Source of the DNA: an uncultured Ignavibacteria bacterium
Lineage (GTDB): Bacteria > Bacteroidota > Ignavibacteria > SZUA-365
Assembly (NCBI GenBank): GCA_913061095.1
Contig: CAJXVM010000005.1
Span: forward strand, 62,001-126,000
Reading direction: 5' to 3'
Length of the DNA: 64,000 nucleotides
In this document: positions 7,839 through 16,356 of the stretch, in pieces
How the letters are laid out: each line of letters opens with the position of its first letter
Numbering within the stretch: position 1 is the first letter of the stretch
Translations under genes and position numbers: made by a program
Notes under the pieces: model-generated
Told to the model about the DNA's origin: nothing
Databases searched by the model: none
What the model saw: only the letters and a program-made list of their open reading frames with translations

Positions 7839-8588
7839 TCATTCCGTGGGGGTCAGGTCGACAAAGGACTTTCCGTTGCTGTCGTCGATGAAGGTGCGCA
7901 CACCGAAGGAGAACTCATCCATGGGATCGAGCGTGCCCCGCGCAATAACGGTATAGACCTTGCCGTTTTCCAGCGTCACAGCATCAAAAGTGACGAGCTC
8001 GTTCGTTGATCCGTGTGCCGTGACGGCGAGTGTATAGGTTCCGCCGTCAACCTCGATATAGTCCGCAGCAGTGGAGAAATCAACCGCGGTAAAAAGACTG
8101 GCGCCGTCACCGCTGTTCACCTTGATATCAACAGCCGGCGCATCGGAGACCGTGTGAATGAAACGAACTTTCGCCCTGTCGGAAGGCTCTTCGTCCGTGG
8201 CGACGACTGCGCTGATCGATGCGAGTGCGTCCACTGCCAGCACGGAGAGCATCTGATCGGCTGCAATCGGAAGATCTGCTTCGATTACGGCAGGCTCCGT
8301 CTGTCCGGCAGGTACCACAGTGACGCTGCGCGTGCCGGCGGAAACCGGGGCGTAACCGGAACTCTCTCCGTAGGCCAGATTGGAAACAACCTTGCTTCCG
8401 TCGACCCATATGTCGACCGCAGGAGCGTCATAACTCATGTGCAGAACACGGATCATACTATTCTGCTGCGGTTCCGGGGAAACGACATCATCGTCATCGT
8501 CGCTGCAGGCGGCGAGGGTGACCGAGACAGCGAGCATGATGGCAGCGAGCTTCAGGCTGCGTCGGGATACGAAATTCGTGATATTCAT
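7839..8588 (-). CDS. DUF4397 domain lipoprotein
   Basis: A 249-aa protein with a lipoprotein signal (LAVSVTLAACSDDDDD; lipobox Cys at about residue 28). Two related DUF4397-type beta-sandwich halves follow: MIRVLHMSYDAPAVDIWVDG and, later, VRFIHTVSDAPAVDIKVNSG. The Asp run after the Cys may favour surface or outer-membrane retention. The function of DUF4397 is unknown; the proteins are extracytoplasmic. Its start faces that of the CarH-like regulator across 162 bp, so control by that regulator is possible. Confidence 0.88.
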   Translation of the reverse strand: MNITNFVSRRSLKLAAIMLAVSVTLAACSDDDDDVVSPEPQQNSMIRVLHMSYDAPAVDIWVDGSKVVSNLAYGESSGYAPVSAGTRSVTVVPAGQTEPAVIEADLPIAADQMLSVLAVDALASISAVVATDEEPSDRAKVRFIHTVSDAPAVDIKVNSGDGASLFTAVDFSTAADYIEVDGGTYTLAVTAHGSTNELVTFDAVTLENGKVYTVIARGTLDPMDEFSFGVRTFIDDSNGKSFVDLTPTE

Positions 8589-8750
8589 AACGGCTCCTTG
8601 AAAACATTTTCAATTTTTGTTACAAGATGTGCAACGAATGTCTAGAATATTTGGTTCCTTATATGAACATTATTTGAAATTATTTTTTGTGCAGTCAGGT
8701 TTTTTGAAGCATTTTTTGGAAGTTCCTTATACAAAAAGTAAGTTAGTGCC
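8589..8750. promoter_or_regulatory. AT-rich divergent promoter region with repeated GTTCCTTATA element
   Basis: This 162-bp region separates the divergently transcribed DUF4397 and CarH-like genes and is strikingly AT-rich compared with its surroundings. GTTCCTTATA occurs at 8654-8663 and again at 8722-8731. A close form, GTTCCTTTAT, recurs at 9835-9844 before the downstream operon. An imperfect inverted repeat (TTGTTAC...GCAACGAA) spans 8617-8638. These are candidate operators or promoter elements of the regulator; no binding data are implied. Confidence 0.5.
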
Positions 8751-9704
8751 ATGCAGCAGCCAAGATATGTCATGAAAGTCGCGGCCCGTCTTTCGGGTCT
8801 TTCCCCGTACGTGATCCGCTCATGGGAAAAGCGTTACGGTGTCGTGGATCCCGAGAGAACAGACACGAACCGACGCCTCTATTCTGAAGAGGATGTCGAG
8901 CATCTGCGTCTGCTGCGCAGGCTCACGGAGCGGGGACACGCCATCGGCAGTATCGCGGATCTGCCGATCGATGAGCTGCGCAGGATGGTTGAGGAAGAGG
9001 ATCGGCTGCGCAGGCAGCAGGGAACGAACACGAAGCAGGGAGATGCCGCCATCAGTCTTCGGGAAACGCTGCTCGACCATGCGCGCGCCCTTGATCCGCG
9101 TGCGATGGAAGCGGCGCTCCTGCGCGCATCTTCGGACTTTTCCCGGCGTGAATTTCTCGAGCAGGTACTTGTTCCGTTTATCGAGGAAGTCGGTCGGGGA
9201 TGGATGGAGGGACGTCTGCGTATTGCGCATGAACATGTGGCGACGTCCGTTGTGCGGAATTATCTCCTGAATGCGCTCACCACGTCGCAGGCTGCTCACA
9301 CCGCACCCACGGCGATTGTGGCCACGCCGCAGGGACAGGTGCACGAACTCGGTGCACTGATGATCGCAAATGTCGCCGCCATGAGCGGGTGGGATATCAT
9401 CTTCCTCGGGTCTGATCTCCCGGCGGAGGAAATCGCATCTGCAGCACGCGAGCTCGGCGCTTCGATGGTACTGCTCAGCATTGTTTTCCCCCCGAACGAT
9501 CCCCGCATTCAATCCGAGCTGAATTCCCTCGGGCGGCTGCTTCCCGATGCGATTCCTCTCATCGTCGGCGGAAGGGCCGCGGCCGGCTATCTGGATACGC
9601 TGCAGCGCATCGGCGCGGAGTATCTCGAGGATCTCGACACACTGTGGACCATGCTGTCGAAGTCACAATTTCGCAGTCCAGTCAATCCCCAGGGCACCGA
9701 CTGA
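8751..9704 (+). CDS. MerR-family regulator with B12-binding photoreceptor domain (CarH/LitR type)
   Basis: The 317-aa protein has an N-terminal MerR helix-turn-helix (residues 6-75; VAARLSGLSPYVIRSWEKRY) and a cobalamin-binding half (about 100-300). The helical-bundle motif W-x9-EH, characteristic of adenosylcobalamin photoreceptors, is present as Trp151, Glu161 and His162. The lower axial His is His198 in QVHELG, where the usual first acidic residue is Gln. Trp151 is followed by Met; Thermus CarH has a His there that forms the light-state cobalt adduct. Known relatives repress DNA in the dark and release it on light-driven loss of adenosyl. The likely targets are its own promoter and the operon downstream. 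Confidence 0.88.
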   Translation: MQQPRYVMKVAARLSGLSPYVIRSWEKRYGVVDPERTDTNRRLYSEEDVEHLRLLRRLTERGHAIGSIADLPIDELRRMVEEEDRLRRQQGTNTKQGDAAISLRETLLDHARALDPRAMEAALLRASSDFSRREFLEQVLVPFIEEVGRGWMEGRLRIAHEHVATSVVRNYLLNALTTSQAAHTAPTAIVATPQGQVHELGALMIANVAAMSGWDIIFLGSDLPAEEIASAARELGASMVLLSIVFPPNDPRIQSELNSLGRLLPDAIPLIVGGRAAAGYLDTLQRIGAEYLEDLDTLWTMLSKSQFRSPVNPQGTD

Positions 9705-9888
9705 GCCTCCTGACGCGCTGATGGGCCGCTCCCATCTCCTCATTCTACCCGTATCCGCGGTGGAGTCCTCCACGGCGGAGAACCCGAACACCTTTGACGC
9801 AATCATGACAATCCGATGACATTCAGGATGCGCGGTTCCTTTATCCTGCTCTCAGCAACCGAACCATCATTACAACCCGGAGAGCATC
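9705..9888 (+). promoter_or_regulatory. Leader region before the 9.9-14.6 kb operon
   Basis: There is no gene in this 184-bp gap after the CarH-like regulator. GTTCCTTTAT at 9835-9844 nearly matches the two GTTCCTTATA elements upstream of the regulator and lies 45 bp before the first small start codon. This makes a shared operator or promoter element plausible. Confidence 0.35.
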
Positions 9889-10020
9889 ATGGAAACCGCA
9901 AGCATTCTGCAGATCGCCGCCGTGGCCGCCGCTGTCGCCACGCTGGCCGTGTCCGCCGGACTTCTGCTCTGCCGCCTGATCCGTCAGTCCGGTCCCGGGT
10001 CATTCATGTGGCACGACTGA
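9889..10020 (+). CDS. 43-aa single-pass membrane peptide
   Basis: A short frame from ATG 9889 to TGA 10020 preceded by CCGGAGAG, a usable ribosome site. It encodes a 43-residue peptide with one hydrophobic segment (about residues 6-27, ILQIAAVAAAVATLAVSAG) followed by a basic Arg-containing turn and a short polar tail ending in WHD. The orientation suggests a membrane anchor with a cytoplasmic tail. Its stop lies 18 bp before the DUF3108 start, with that gene's AAGGAGG between, so it would be the first gene of the operon. Reality is supported by context and composition only. Confidence 0.5.
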   Translation: METASILQIAAVAAAVATLAVSAGLLLCRLIRQSGPGSFMWHD

Positions 10021-10038
10021 CGAAGCAAGGAGGACATC

Positions 10039-10908
10039 ATGAAACACACACGCACAGTCAACAGCGTATTGCGAAGCATGGGGATCACCGCCGTCATGCT
10101 GGGTATTGTCATCGCGACCGCCGCGGGACAGTCGCAGAACCTTAGCGCGCGCTACAGTTCGGCTCCGTTCACGGAGCGGGAGGTGCTGCGCTACTCGGTC
10201 AGCTGGAGCTTTTTTCATCTCGGAAGTATCGAAGTGCGGCAGTCGCGCATGGAAGGAGACACGCGCAGTCGCGTGCAGCTCCGCGTACGTACGGCTTCAG
10301 GCATTCCGTTCATCGACGTCGACATGCGGGATATTTCCCTGCTGTCGCCCGATGACCCGAGAAGCACTGATTTCATCGTACGGATCGATCATGATCCAAA
10401 AGAATACCGGCATTACACGCACGATCCCGTATCGGGAACCTTTACCATGCTGCTCAAGGAAGGTGAGGGAAATCCCGTTCGAAAGAAGCGAACGGAGCCG
10501 CGGCGATGTTTCGATGCGCTCGGCGTGCTCATGTACATGCGCGGACTCGCCGGCAGCGGTGAGAATCTCGTGATCCCCGTGCTGATGGATTACGAACTTG
10601 CCGATACCCGCATCATCGCGCATCGCGAGCGCGAGGAGGTGGATGTCGATGCGTTCGACGACGAGGTGCCTGCATACCGAATCTCCGTGCGCGCCGGATG
10701 GAAAGAGGAATGCGTCGGTGGAATGGACGGAGATTACGAGCTCTGGTGCCTTGCCGACGGATCGGCGATTCCGCTTCGCGCAAAAATCGATCTTGCCCTC
10801 GGCTCCATATCCATCGAACTCAAGTCATTCAGGCGCAGCGGCTGGAAGCCGGGCGCAAGCACCGCCAGCCTCGAGCGCGGATCCGGAGGGAAAGGAGGTG
10901 TGCGATGA
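10039..10908 (+). CDS. DUF3108 domain exported protein
   Basis: A 289-aa protein with an N-terminal hydrophobic segment ending AAGQSQN, probably a cleaved signal. The DUF3108 pattern follows: FTEREVLRYSVSWSFFHLGSIEV at the start, FDALGVLMYMRGL in the middle and a C-terminal strand region (LADGSAIPLRAKIDLALGSISIELK). DUF3108 proteins are periplasmic or envelope proteins of unknown biochemical role. A strong AAGGAGG precedes the ATG. It overlaps the following SDR gene by ATGA. Confidence 0.88.
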   Translation: MKHTRTVNSVLRSMGITAVMLGIVIATAAGQSQNLSARYSSAPFTEREVLRYSVSWSFFHLGSIEVRQSRMEGDTRSRVQLRVRTASGIPFIDVDMRDISLLSPDDPRSTDFIVRIDHDPKEYRHYTHDPVSGTFTMLLKEGEGNPVRKKRTEPRRCFDALGVLMYMRGLAGSGENLVIPVLMDYELADTRIIAHREREEVDVDAFDDEVPAYRISVRAGWKEECVGGMDGDYELWCLADGSAIPLRAKIDLALGSISIELKSFRRSGWKPGASTASLERGSGGKGGVR

Positions 10909-11906
10909 CAACGCTCGTGACCGGCGCCACAGGATTCATCGGTGCGCGTCTCGTGGAAGAACTGCTTCGGCGCGGTGAGCGCATTCAAGTGCTCTGTCGT
11001 CCGAGCTCCGATACGTCGAACCTGACAGATCCACGCATACGGATATTTCGCGGCGATCTGGCGTCGGCAGAAGATGTGCGTGAGGCCATGCACGGATCTG
11101 ACCGCGTGTATCATCTCGCGGCATTGGCGAAGAACTGGGCGAGAGATGAAGCAGATGTGCGCCGCATCAACATCGAAGCACTGCGCACGGTCCTGGACAT
11201 CGCGCACGAATGCGGAGTGAACCGCGTGGTGTATACCTCCACCATCATGACCTACGGTCCGTCGAATGGTGCCGCCGTTACAGAAGACACGGTGCGCGAA
11301 GTGCCGGCAGAAACCCTGTATGAGCAGTCGAAGCGTGATGGCGAAGAAGTCGTCGAGGACGCGTTGCGTCGCGGACTCGATGTCGTCGTTGTGCATCCGA
11401 CGCGAGTCTTCGGTCCGGGAAAGCTGACAGAGGCGAACTCAACGACGATTCTCATCAGGCAGTATCTGAATGGCACCTGGCGTACCGTTCCCGGCGCCGG
11501 CGACGCTGTGGGGAACTACGTGTACGTGCGAGACGTCGTGCGGGGCTGCATTGCAGCCATGGAGCGTGCCGAACGCGGACGTCATTTCATCCTCGGCGGA
11601 GCGAATCTCACGTATGCTGAGCTGTTCGAGCTGCTCGCGGAAGCTGGCGGAAAGCGGCGCGTGCTTCTGGCGGTACCGCGTACGCTCGCGAAGCTGTTCG
11701 CGCAGCTCGAACTGGCTGTCGGCAAACTCGGGCTGCGCGAACCGGCGATTACTCCCGCCTGGGTGGATGTTTTCTACAGCGACTGGATCTGCAGCCACAC
11801 ACGTGCGTCCAGGGAAATCGGGTATGAACCGATGCCGGTCGAGGATGCCCTCGCGGAAACCGTCGCCTGGATTCGCGGTGTGCGCGCAGGGGAGGCGCTG
11901 TCATGA
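10905..11906 (+). CDS. Extended SDR-family NAD-dependent epimerase/dehydratase
   Basis: A 333-aa Rossmann enzyme. The nucleotide-binding loop is GATGFIG at residues 7-13, acidic and basic residues follow in the second strand, and the catalytic Tyr-x3-Lys is in LYEQSKRDGE, with VYTSTIMTYG providing the Ser/Thr. NAD(P) is the expected cofactor. The substrate is unknown; this branch includes dihydroflavonol-4-reductase-like and HpnA-like enzymes acting on isoprenoid, steroid or sugar substrates. The start (ATG 10905) follows AAAGGAGGTG and overlaps the DUF3108 stop. It also overlaps the CPBP gene by ATGA. A second SDR closes the same operon. Confidence 0.9.
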   Translation: MTTLVTGATGFIGARLVEELLRRGERIQVLCRPSSDTSNLTDPRIRIFRGDLASAEDVREAMHGSDRVYHLAALAKNWARDEADVRRINIEALRTVLDIAHECGVNRVVYTSTIMTYGPSNGAAVTEDTVREVPAETLYEQSKRDGEEVVEDALRRGLDVVVVHPTRVFGPGKLTEANSTTILIRQYLNGTWRTVPGAGDAVGNYVYVRDVVRGCIAAMERAERGRHFILGGANLTYAELFELLAEAGGKRRVLLAVPRTLAKLFAQLELAVGKLGLREPAITPAWVDVFYSDWICSHTRASREIGYEPMPVEDALAETVAWIRGVRAGEALS

Positions 11907-12628
11907 AACCGCTCTCGCTCACACCGCTTCTCGGCCTTCACATGCGTGCCGAAGAACGCCGCGCCGCTGTCGTACTGCTGGTCGGAGTCGTGATCACGAC
12001 CATCCATCGCCAGGCCTGTGGCGTGGACACACTCCCGGCTGTCGGCGTGTTGGTCTCCGAGAGCGCACGCGTCTGGCTGTACTCCGCATGCACGCTGCTG
12101 CTGTTCGCCGCCATTCCTCTGCTGCTCATTCGAGGATCATTCCGCCAGCCGCTCGCGGATTACGGCGTGCGGCTCGGCGACTGGAAGTTCGGTCTTACGG
12201 CCGTCGGAATACTGCTTCCCGTCATTGCAGTCGCAATGCTGCTGCCCGCCGCCGGCATGGATGACATGCGGGCATTTTATCCCGTCGATAAAAGTGCCAT
12301 GGAATCGACCGCGCGTTTCGTGCAGTACGCGGTTGGAAGAGTGTTCCTTTTCTATGTCGGCTGGGAATTTTTCTTCCGGGGATTCATGCTCTTCGGTATC
12401 CGTGACTCCGTCGGGGATGCGGTCGCGATCGCCATCACGACACTCCCCTCGGCACTGTGGCATATCGGGTATCCCACGGGGGAACTCTATGCATCGATCG
12501 GCGCCGGACTGCTGTTCGGCTGGCTTGCCGTCCGCACGCGTTCCATTCTCTGGCCGCTGCTGCTGCATGCCGCCATCGGTCTCATTACGGATCTGTGTAT
12601 CACACTCTCATCCGGAGGTGCATCATGA
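11903..12628 (+). CDS. CPBP-family integral membrane protein (CAAX protease-like)
   Basis: A 241-aa polytopic membrane protein of the CPBP/Rce1-like family (PF02517 type). The family motifs are recognisable: EFFFRG at residues 155-160, the helix with LPSALWHIGYP (His187) and a C-terminal LLLHAAIG. The first motif is normally EExxxR; here its first Glu, catalytic in Rce1-type proteases, is Trp154. Proteolytic activity is therefore doubtful. It overlaps both neighbouring genes by four bases. Other members act in protein maturation, bacteriocin immunity or as pathway partners in membranes. Confidence 0.85.
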   Translation: MKPLSLTPLLGLHMRAEERRAAVVLLVGVVITTIHRQACGVDTLPAVGVLVSESARVWLYSACTLLLFAAIPLLLIRGSFRQPLADYGVRLGDWKFGLTAVGILLPVIAVAMLLPAAGMDDMRAFYPVDKSAMESTARFVQYAVGRVFLFYVGWEFFFRGFMLFGIRDSVGDAVAIAITTLPSALWHIGYPTGELYASIGAGLLFGWLAVRTRSILWPLLLHAAIGLITDLCITLSSGGAS

Positions 12629-13587
12629 ATCTCCGAACGATGAATCGATTCTGGTATGACGTGCTTGCGTCCACGGCGGTAGGAGCACTCCTGACGATCC
12701 TGCTGCTCACTCTCCTGTTTCCCGATCACATCGACGATGCGGTGCAGCTCCGTGTCCGTGTTCTCGGTGCCCTCGGGGTGACGATCGCCGTCATCGTCTT
12801 CTCTCCGCGCATGAAGCGCCCGCTGCGCGCCGCCGTGCGTGCCGCGGGGACGATTGCACTGGCCAGCTTCCTGTTCAGTGCCGTCGCCGGATTGCAGCAC
12901 ATGCTGACAGACGGCTGGAACGACGCCGCGCTGATTGCCTTCGAAACACAGTTCACGGGAATCGAACTCTCACATATGCTTGAACGCATCACCACGCCGG
13001 CACTGACCGAATGGCTGATGGCGTCTTACGTCCTGTATGTGCCGCTCATGCCCTTCACCGCCTGGGTTGTCTACCGCGTGGCAGGTGAGCGCGAAATGTA
13101 CGCCTATCTATTCAGTCTGCTGGCGGTAAACCTGCTCTGTGATCTGGGATTTGTGCTCTATCCTGTCGCGAGCCAGCTGTTCTTCGATCCCGATCAGTAC
13201 ACCGTTCCGCTGACTGGCGGTCTGTTCACCGATGCCGCGAATTGGATTCGCGCGAACGAGCATTATCCGGGAGGCAGCTTTCCCAGTCCGCATAACGCTG
13301 CAGGCACGGTCATGTTCCTGTTTCTCTGGCGAACGCATCGCCGGTGGGCTGCCATCATGACGCCCCTGCTATTGAGCATTCCGCTCGCCACGGTGTACGG
13401 GCGCTTTCATTACCTGTCCGACGCGGTGGTCGGCGTCACCATGGCAGGAATCCTGGTTTATCTGGTACTCCGCGCCGGCGTGCCGCGGCCACAGACGCGC
13501 AGCGCCGTCTCGCCGGCCCAGCCCGCATTCCTGAATCCATTCCCAAGACTTCAATCGGAACAATCATCATCGAGAGGTTCGTCATGA
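12625..13587 (+). CDS. PAP2-superfamily membrane phosphatase/phosphotransferase
   Basis: A 320-aa protein with at least six predicted membrane helices and the PAP2 active-site pattern: FPSPHNAAGTV (second motif) and YGRFHYLSDAVVG (third motif; His nucleophile and Asp). It resembles the inositolphosphotransferase/AUR1-like branch more than short PgpB enzymes, given its long N-terminal helical region. Expected substrates are lipid phosphates or polyprenyl diphosphates. The start (ATG 12625 after GGAGGTG) overlaps the CPBP stop, and the end overlaps the last SDR gene. The C-terminal 45 residues are polar, Pro/Ser-rich and probably disordered. Confidence 0.87.
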   Translation: MNLRTMNRFWYDVLASTAVGALLTILLLTLLFPDHIDDAVQLRVRVLGALGVTIAVIVFSPRMKRPLRAAVRAAGTIALASFLFSAVAGLQHMLTDGWNDAALIAFETQFTGIELSHMLERITTPALTEWLMASYVLYVPLMPFTAWVVYRVAGEREMYAYLFSLLAVNLLCDLGFVLYPVASQLFFDPDQYTVPLTGGLFTDAANWIRANEHYPGGSFPSPHNAAGTVMFLFLWRTHRRWAAIMTPLLLSIPLATVYGRFHYLSDAVVGVTMAGILVYLVLRAGVPRPQTRSAVSPAQPAFLNPFPRLQSEQSSSRGSS

Positions 13588-14555
13588 AAGCCCTGGTCAC
13601 CGGAGGAAGCGGCTTCATCGGAAGCCACCTCGTCGAAACCCTGCTGGCGCGCGGATGGGATGTCTGCGTCGTCGCGAAAGATCACATGTACTGTTCCGAC
13701 CTCCCTGTGCCCGTCACCATCGCTGACCTCCGAGACGAGGAGGCGCTCGCTCCGTTGCTGAGGGATGTGGACATTGTCTATCACCTTGCCGGACTCACGC
13801 GTGCGCGGCGATCCGTTGATTACTACACGGTGAATCACCTCGGAACGCGCAGACTGCTGGGTATCTGCGAGCGTCACTGCACGAAGCTTCAGCGCTTTGT
13901 CTACGTAAGCAGTCTCACGGCTGTGGGACCCCGTCTCGGGGTCGACGAGGTCACGGAAACCACGCACTATCATCCGGTATCTCACTACGGGCGCAGTAAA
14001 ATGCTTGCGGAAATTGAGGTGCTGGATGCTGCTGACCGTGTCCCGGTGACCATTGTGCGTCCCAGCGCTGTGTATGGTCCGCGCGACCGTGATTTCTTCC
14101 GATACTTCAAGATGATTCGCACCGGCATCGAGCCATTGCTCGGATCCGGCCGTCATCAGCTCAACCTCGTTTACGTGGAAGATCTGGTTCGGGGTATTAT
14201 CCAGGCGGGTGAACATCCGTCGGGTGCAGGAGAAGTCTTTTTCATCGGCGGGGAGAATATCAGCACCGAGATGATCTGCCGGATGATCGCGCAGGCGATG
14301 AAGAAGAATCCGCTGGTCTTCCATCTGCCGGAAGGGATCATCTATATCGTCGGAGCCGCCGGGGAAGCCGTGGGACGTCTGCTCCGCAGACAGGTGTTCT
14401 TCAATGTGCAGAAAGTACGCGAGGCCGTGCAGGAAGCATGGACCTGTTCAATCGACAAGGCGCGCAGCCGCATCGGCTTCGAACCGCGCCATTCCATCTC
14501 CGACGGAATGGCGGTGACCTACGATTGGTATCGGTCAGAGGGCTGGCTGGGATAG
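13584..14555 (+). CDS. Extended SDR-family NAD-dependent epimerase/dehydratase (second copy)
   Basis: A 323-aa protein related to the SDR three genes upstream. It has the loop GGSGFIG near the N-terminus, VYVSSLTAVGP, the catalytic pair in HYGRSKMLAE and VRPSAVYGPRDRDF after it. It is most like UDP-sugar or sterol-type epimerase/dehydrogenases; the substrate is unknown. Translational coupling to the PAP2 gene is likely (ATGA overlap, GAGAGG before the ATG). It is the last gene of the operon. No strong terminator follows. Confidence 0.88.
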   Translation: MKALVTGGSGFIGSHLVETLLARGWDVCVVAKDHMYCSDLPVPVTIADLRDEEALAPLLRDVDIVYHLAGLTRARRSVDYYTVNHLGTRRLLGICERHCTKLQRFVYVSSLTAVGPRLGVDEVTETTHYHPVSHYGRSKMLAEIEVLDAADRVPVTIVRPSAVYGPRDRDFFRYFKMIRTGIEPLLGSGRHQLNLVYVEDLVRGIIQAGEHPSGAGEVFFIGGENISTEMICRMIAQAMKKNPLVFHLPEGIIYIVGAAGEAVGRLLRRQVFFNVQKVREAVQEAWTCSIDKARSRIGFEPRHSISDGMAVTYDWYRSEGWLG

Positions 14556-14660
14556 ACGGACATTATTTCAGCTTCCAGCACCGTCTCGGGGGGAGGAGCG
14601 CCCGGGATCATGCCATGCATCTCATGTACGGTCCCGTGACAGGATGAAAAAACATCCCGC

Positions 14661-14695
14661 TTGACATTGGGCAAAAATAGGATCATTATATCCTA
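14661..14695 (+). promoter_or_regulatory. Sigma-70-like promoter with an inverted repeat over the -10
   Basis: TTGACA at 14661-14666 is a perfect -35 hexamer. After 17 bp comes CATTAT at 14684-14689, a plausible -10. The -10 is the loop of a perfect inverted repeat, TAGGAT (14678-14683) and ATCCTA (14690-14695), so a dimeric repressor could occlude it. It sits in the 304-bp gap before the TPR lipoprotein gene, which otherwise contains nothing I recognise. Confidence 0.45.
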
Positions 14696-14859
14696 GTCTC
14701 CTGACGTTTCTCAGCATCTCGTATAACAACACCTCGCCGGTGTGAGGCGCGCACGGTCGCATATCCATTGATGTACCGGCAGTCGCTCTCATGGCGGTGT
14801 GATACACCATTCGCTTCCGTGGTATGAGGCGCATATTTCACTTTCCAAGGAGACTGACG

Positions 14860-16356
14860 ATGAAGCATTTCAGACATCACCACGGAATTCTGTTTCTCGC
14901 CTGTGCGGTGCTGTTCATTGCCGCCTGCGGTCAGCAGAAGGAGTCAACAGACGACGTTCCTGTCACGACGGTATCTGACGAGGCGCGTGAGTATTACCTG
15001 CAGGCACGATACCTTCATGAAGTCGGACGCAATGATGACGCGATCCCGCTGCTCGACAAGGCGATCGCCGCCGACTCGACATTTGCCCTGGCCTACTGTG
15101 ATCGCGGCTATCTCAGCGACAATGCCGTGTTGTGGACGACGTATCGGGATCTCGCGGAGCGGTATGCCGCGGGGTCGAGCGAAGCGGAACAGCTGATCAT
15201 CAGCTCGATGCGGAAATTCGAGGAGAGCGACACAGAGGGCATGCTCGAAATTTGTCGGCAGCTGGCAGAGATGTATCCCCGCAGTGCCCGCGCCCGTCTG
15301 TTCCTGGCAGACGCCTATGATAATCTGGGACAGACCGGTGAATGCCGGAAAGCGGCGGAGGAAGCGGTGAAGCTGGACAGCGAATATCCCGCCGCACATT
15401 CTTTTCTCGCCTATGAGTACACGTTCAACGAACCGATCGACCTCGGGAAGGCTGAACAGTATGCGCGCTCATACGCGGATCTTGCACCCGAGGAATCCGA
15501 GCCGTTCATTCGGCTGGGTGACGTGTATCGAGCACAGGACAAACTTCTCGAGGCGCATGAGGCCTATGCGCGCGCAGTGGAACTTCAGCCAGGCCACACA
15601 ACGGCACATATGAAAAAAGGGCATGCGAACAGCTTCATGGGGCATTATGAAGAAGCCCGGGCGGATTATCGGAGTGCGCTGAATACGGCGGAAGGCCTCG
15701 ATCGGATGTATGCCCTGAATTACTCCGTGATTACCCATGTGATGGATAATGACATCGAGGCAGCGCTCGAAGCAAACCAGGACGAACTGCAGCAGCTCCC
15801 GGAGCTGATCACGGATCCCGGTACACTTCTTCGCGCTCGCTCACTGTGCTGTATTCACAGAATGAACCTGGCGATCTGGACAGGTAAATTCGATATCGCC
15901 CGCGAGGCATTCGAAAACTACGCGTCATCATATCGAAGGATCGCGGAGCAGATGGACAGCCCGGAATTCAACACCATGGCGGAGGCTAATATCCTGCGGT
16001 ATGAATCCGCGCTGCATGCACATATGGGCGAGTATGACAGAGGGCGTGAACTGGCGGATCGTTCAGCGGAGTATTTGAAAGATCTCAAGAATCCGAGGGC
16101 GATGGAAAACGTGCATCTGCTGTGGGGCTTCATCGCACTCAAGCAGGAAAACTACACCAAAGCGCTGGAACATTTCAAGCGGGCTGATCCTGAGAATATC
16201 GTGGTGAAGTTCCGTACCGCGCAGGCAGAGGAGGGGCTGGGCAATACGGAACGCGCGATGAAGCTCTATCGTGAAATCGCGGATTACCGCTTCCTGGATC
16301 TTTCCGTCGCACTAATTCGCGGAAAGGTGCTTGGGCGGCTGGGTACCGTGTCGTAG
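14860..16356 (+). CDS. TPR-repeat lipoprotein
   Basis: A 498-aa protein with a lipoprotein signal (FLACAVLFIAACGQQ). TPR helices run through most of the mature protein, for example the segments starting AREYYLQARYLHEVGR, FIRLGDVYRAQDKLLEAHE and NVHLLWGFIALKQENYTKALE. It probably forms a scaffold on the periplasmic face of the outer membrane, or on the cell surface. The ATG at 14860, behind CCAAGGAG, was chosen over one 12 codons upstream because it gives a canonical lipoprotein signal. A sigma-70-like promoter lies about 165 bp upstream. No partner gene is obvious. Confidence 0.88.
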   Translation: MKHFRHHHGILFLACAVLFIAACGQQKESTDDVPVTTVSDEAREYYLQARYLHEVGRNDDAIPLLDKAIAADSTFALAYCDRGYLSDNAVLWTTYRDLAERYAAGSSEAEQLIISSMRKFEESDTEGMLEICRQLAEMYPRSARARLFLADAYDNLGQTGECRKAAEEAVKLDSEYPAAHSFLAYEYTFNEPIDLGKAEQYARSYADLAPEESEPFIRLGDVYRAQDKLLEAHEAYARAVELQPGHTTAHMKKGHANSFMGHYEEARADYRSALNTAEGLDRMYALNYSVITHVMDNDIEAALEANQDELQQLPELITDPGTLLRARSLCCIHRMNLAIWTGKFDIAREAFENYASSYRRIAEQMDSPEFNTMAEANILRYESALHAHMGEYDRGRELADRSAEYLKDLKNPRAMENVHLLWGFIALKQENYTKALEHFKRADPENIVVKFRTAQAEEGLGNTERAMKLYREIADYRFLDLSVALIRGKVLGRLGTVS

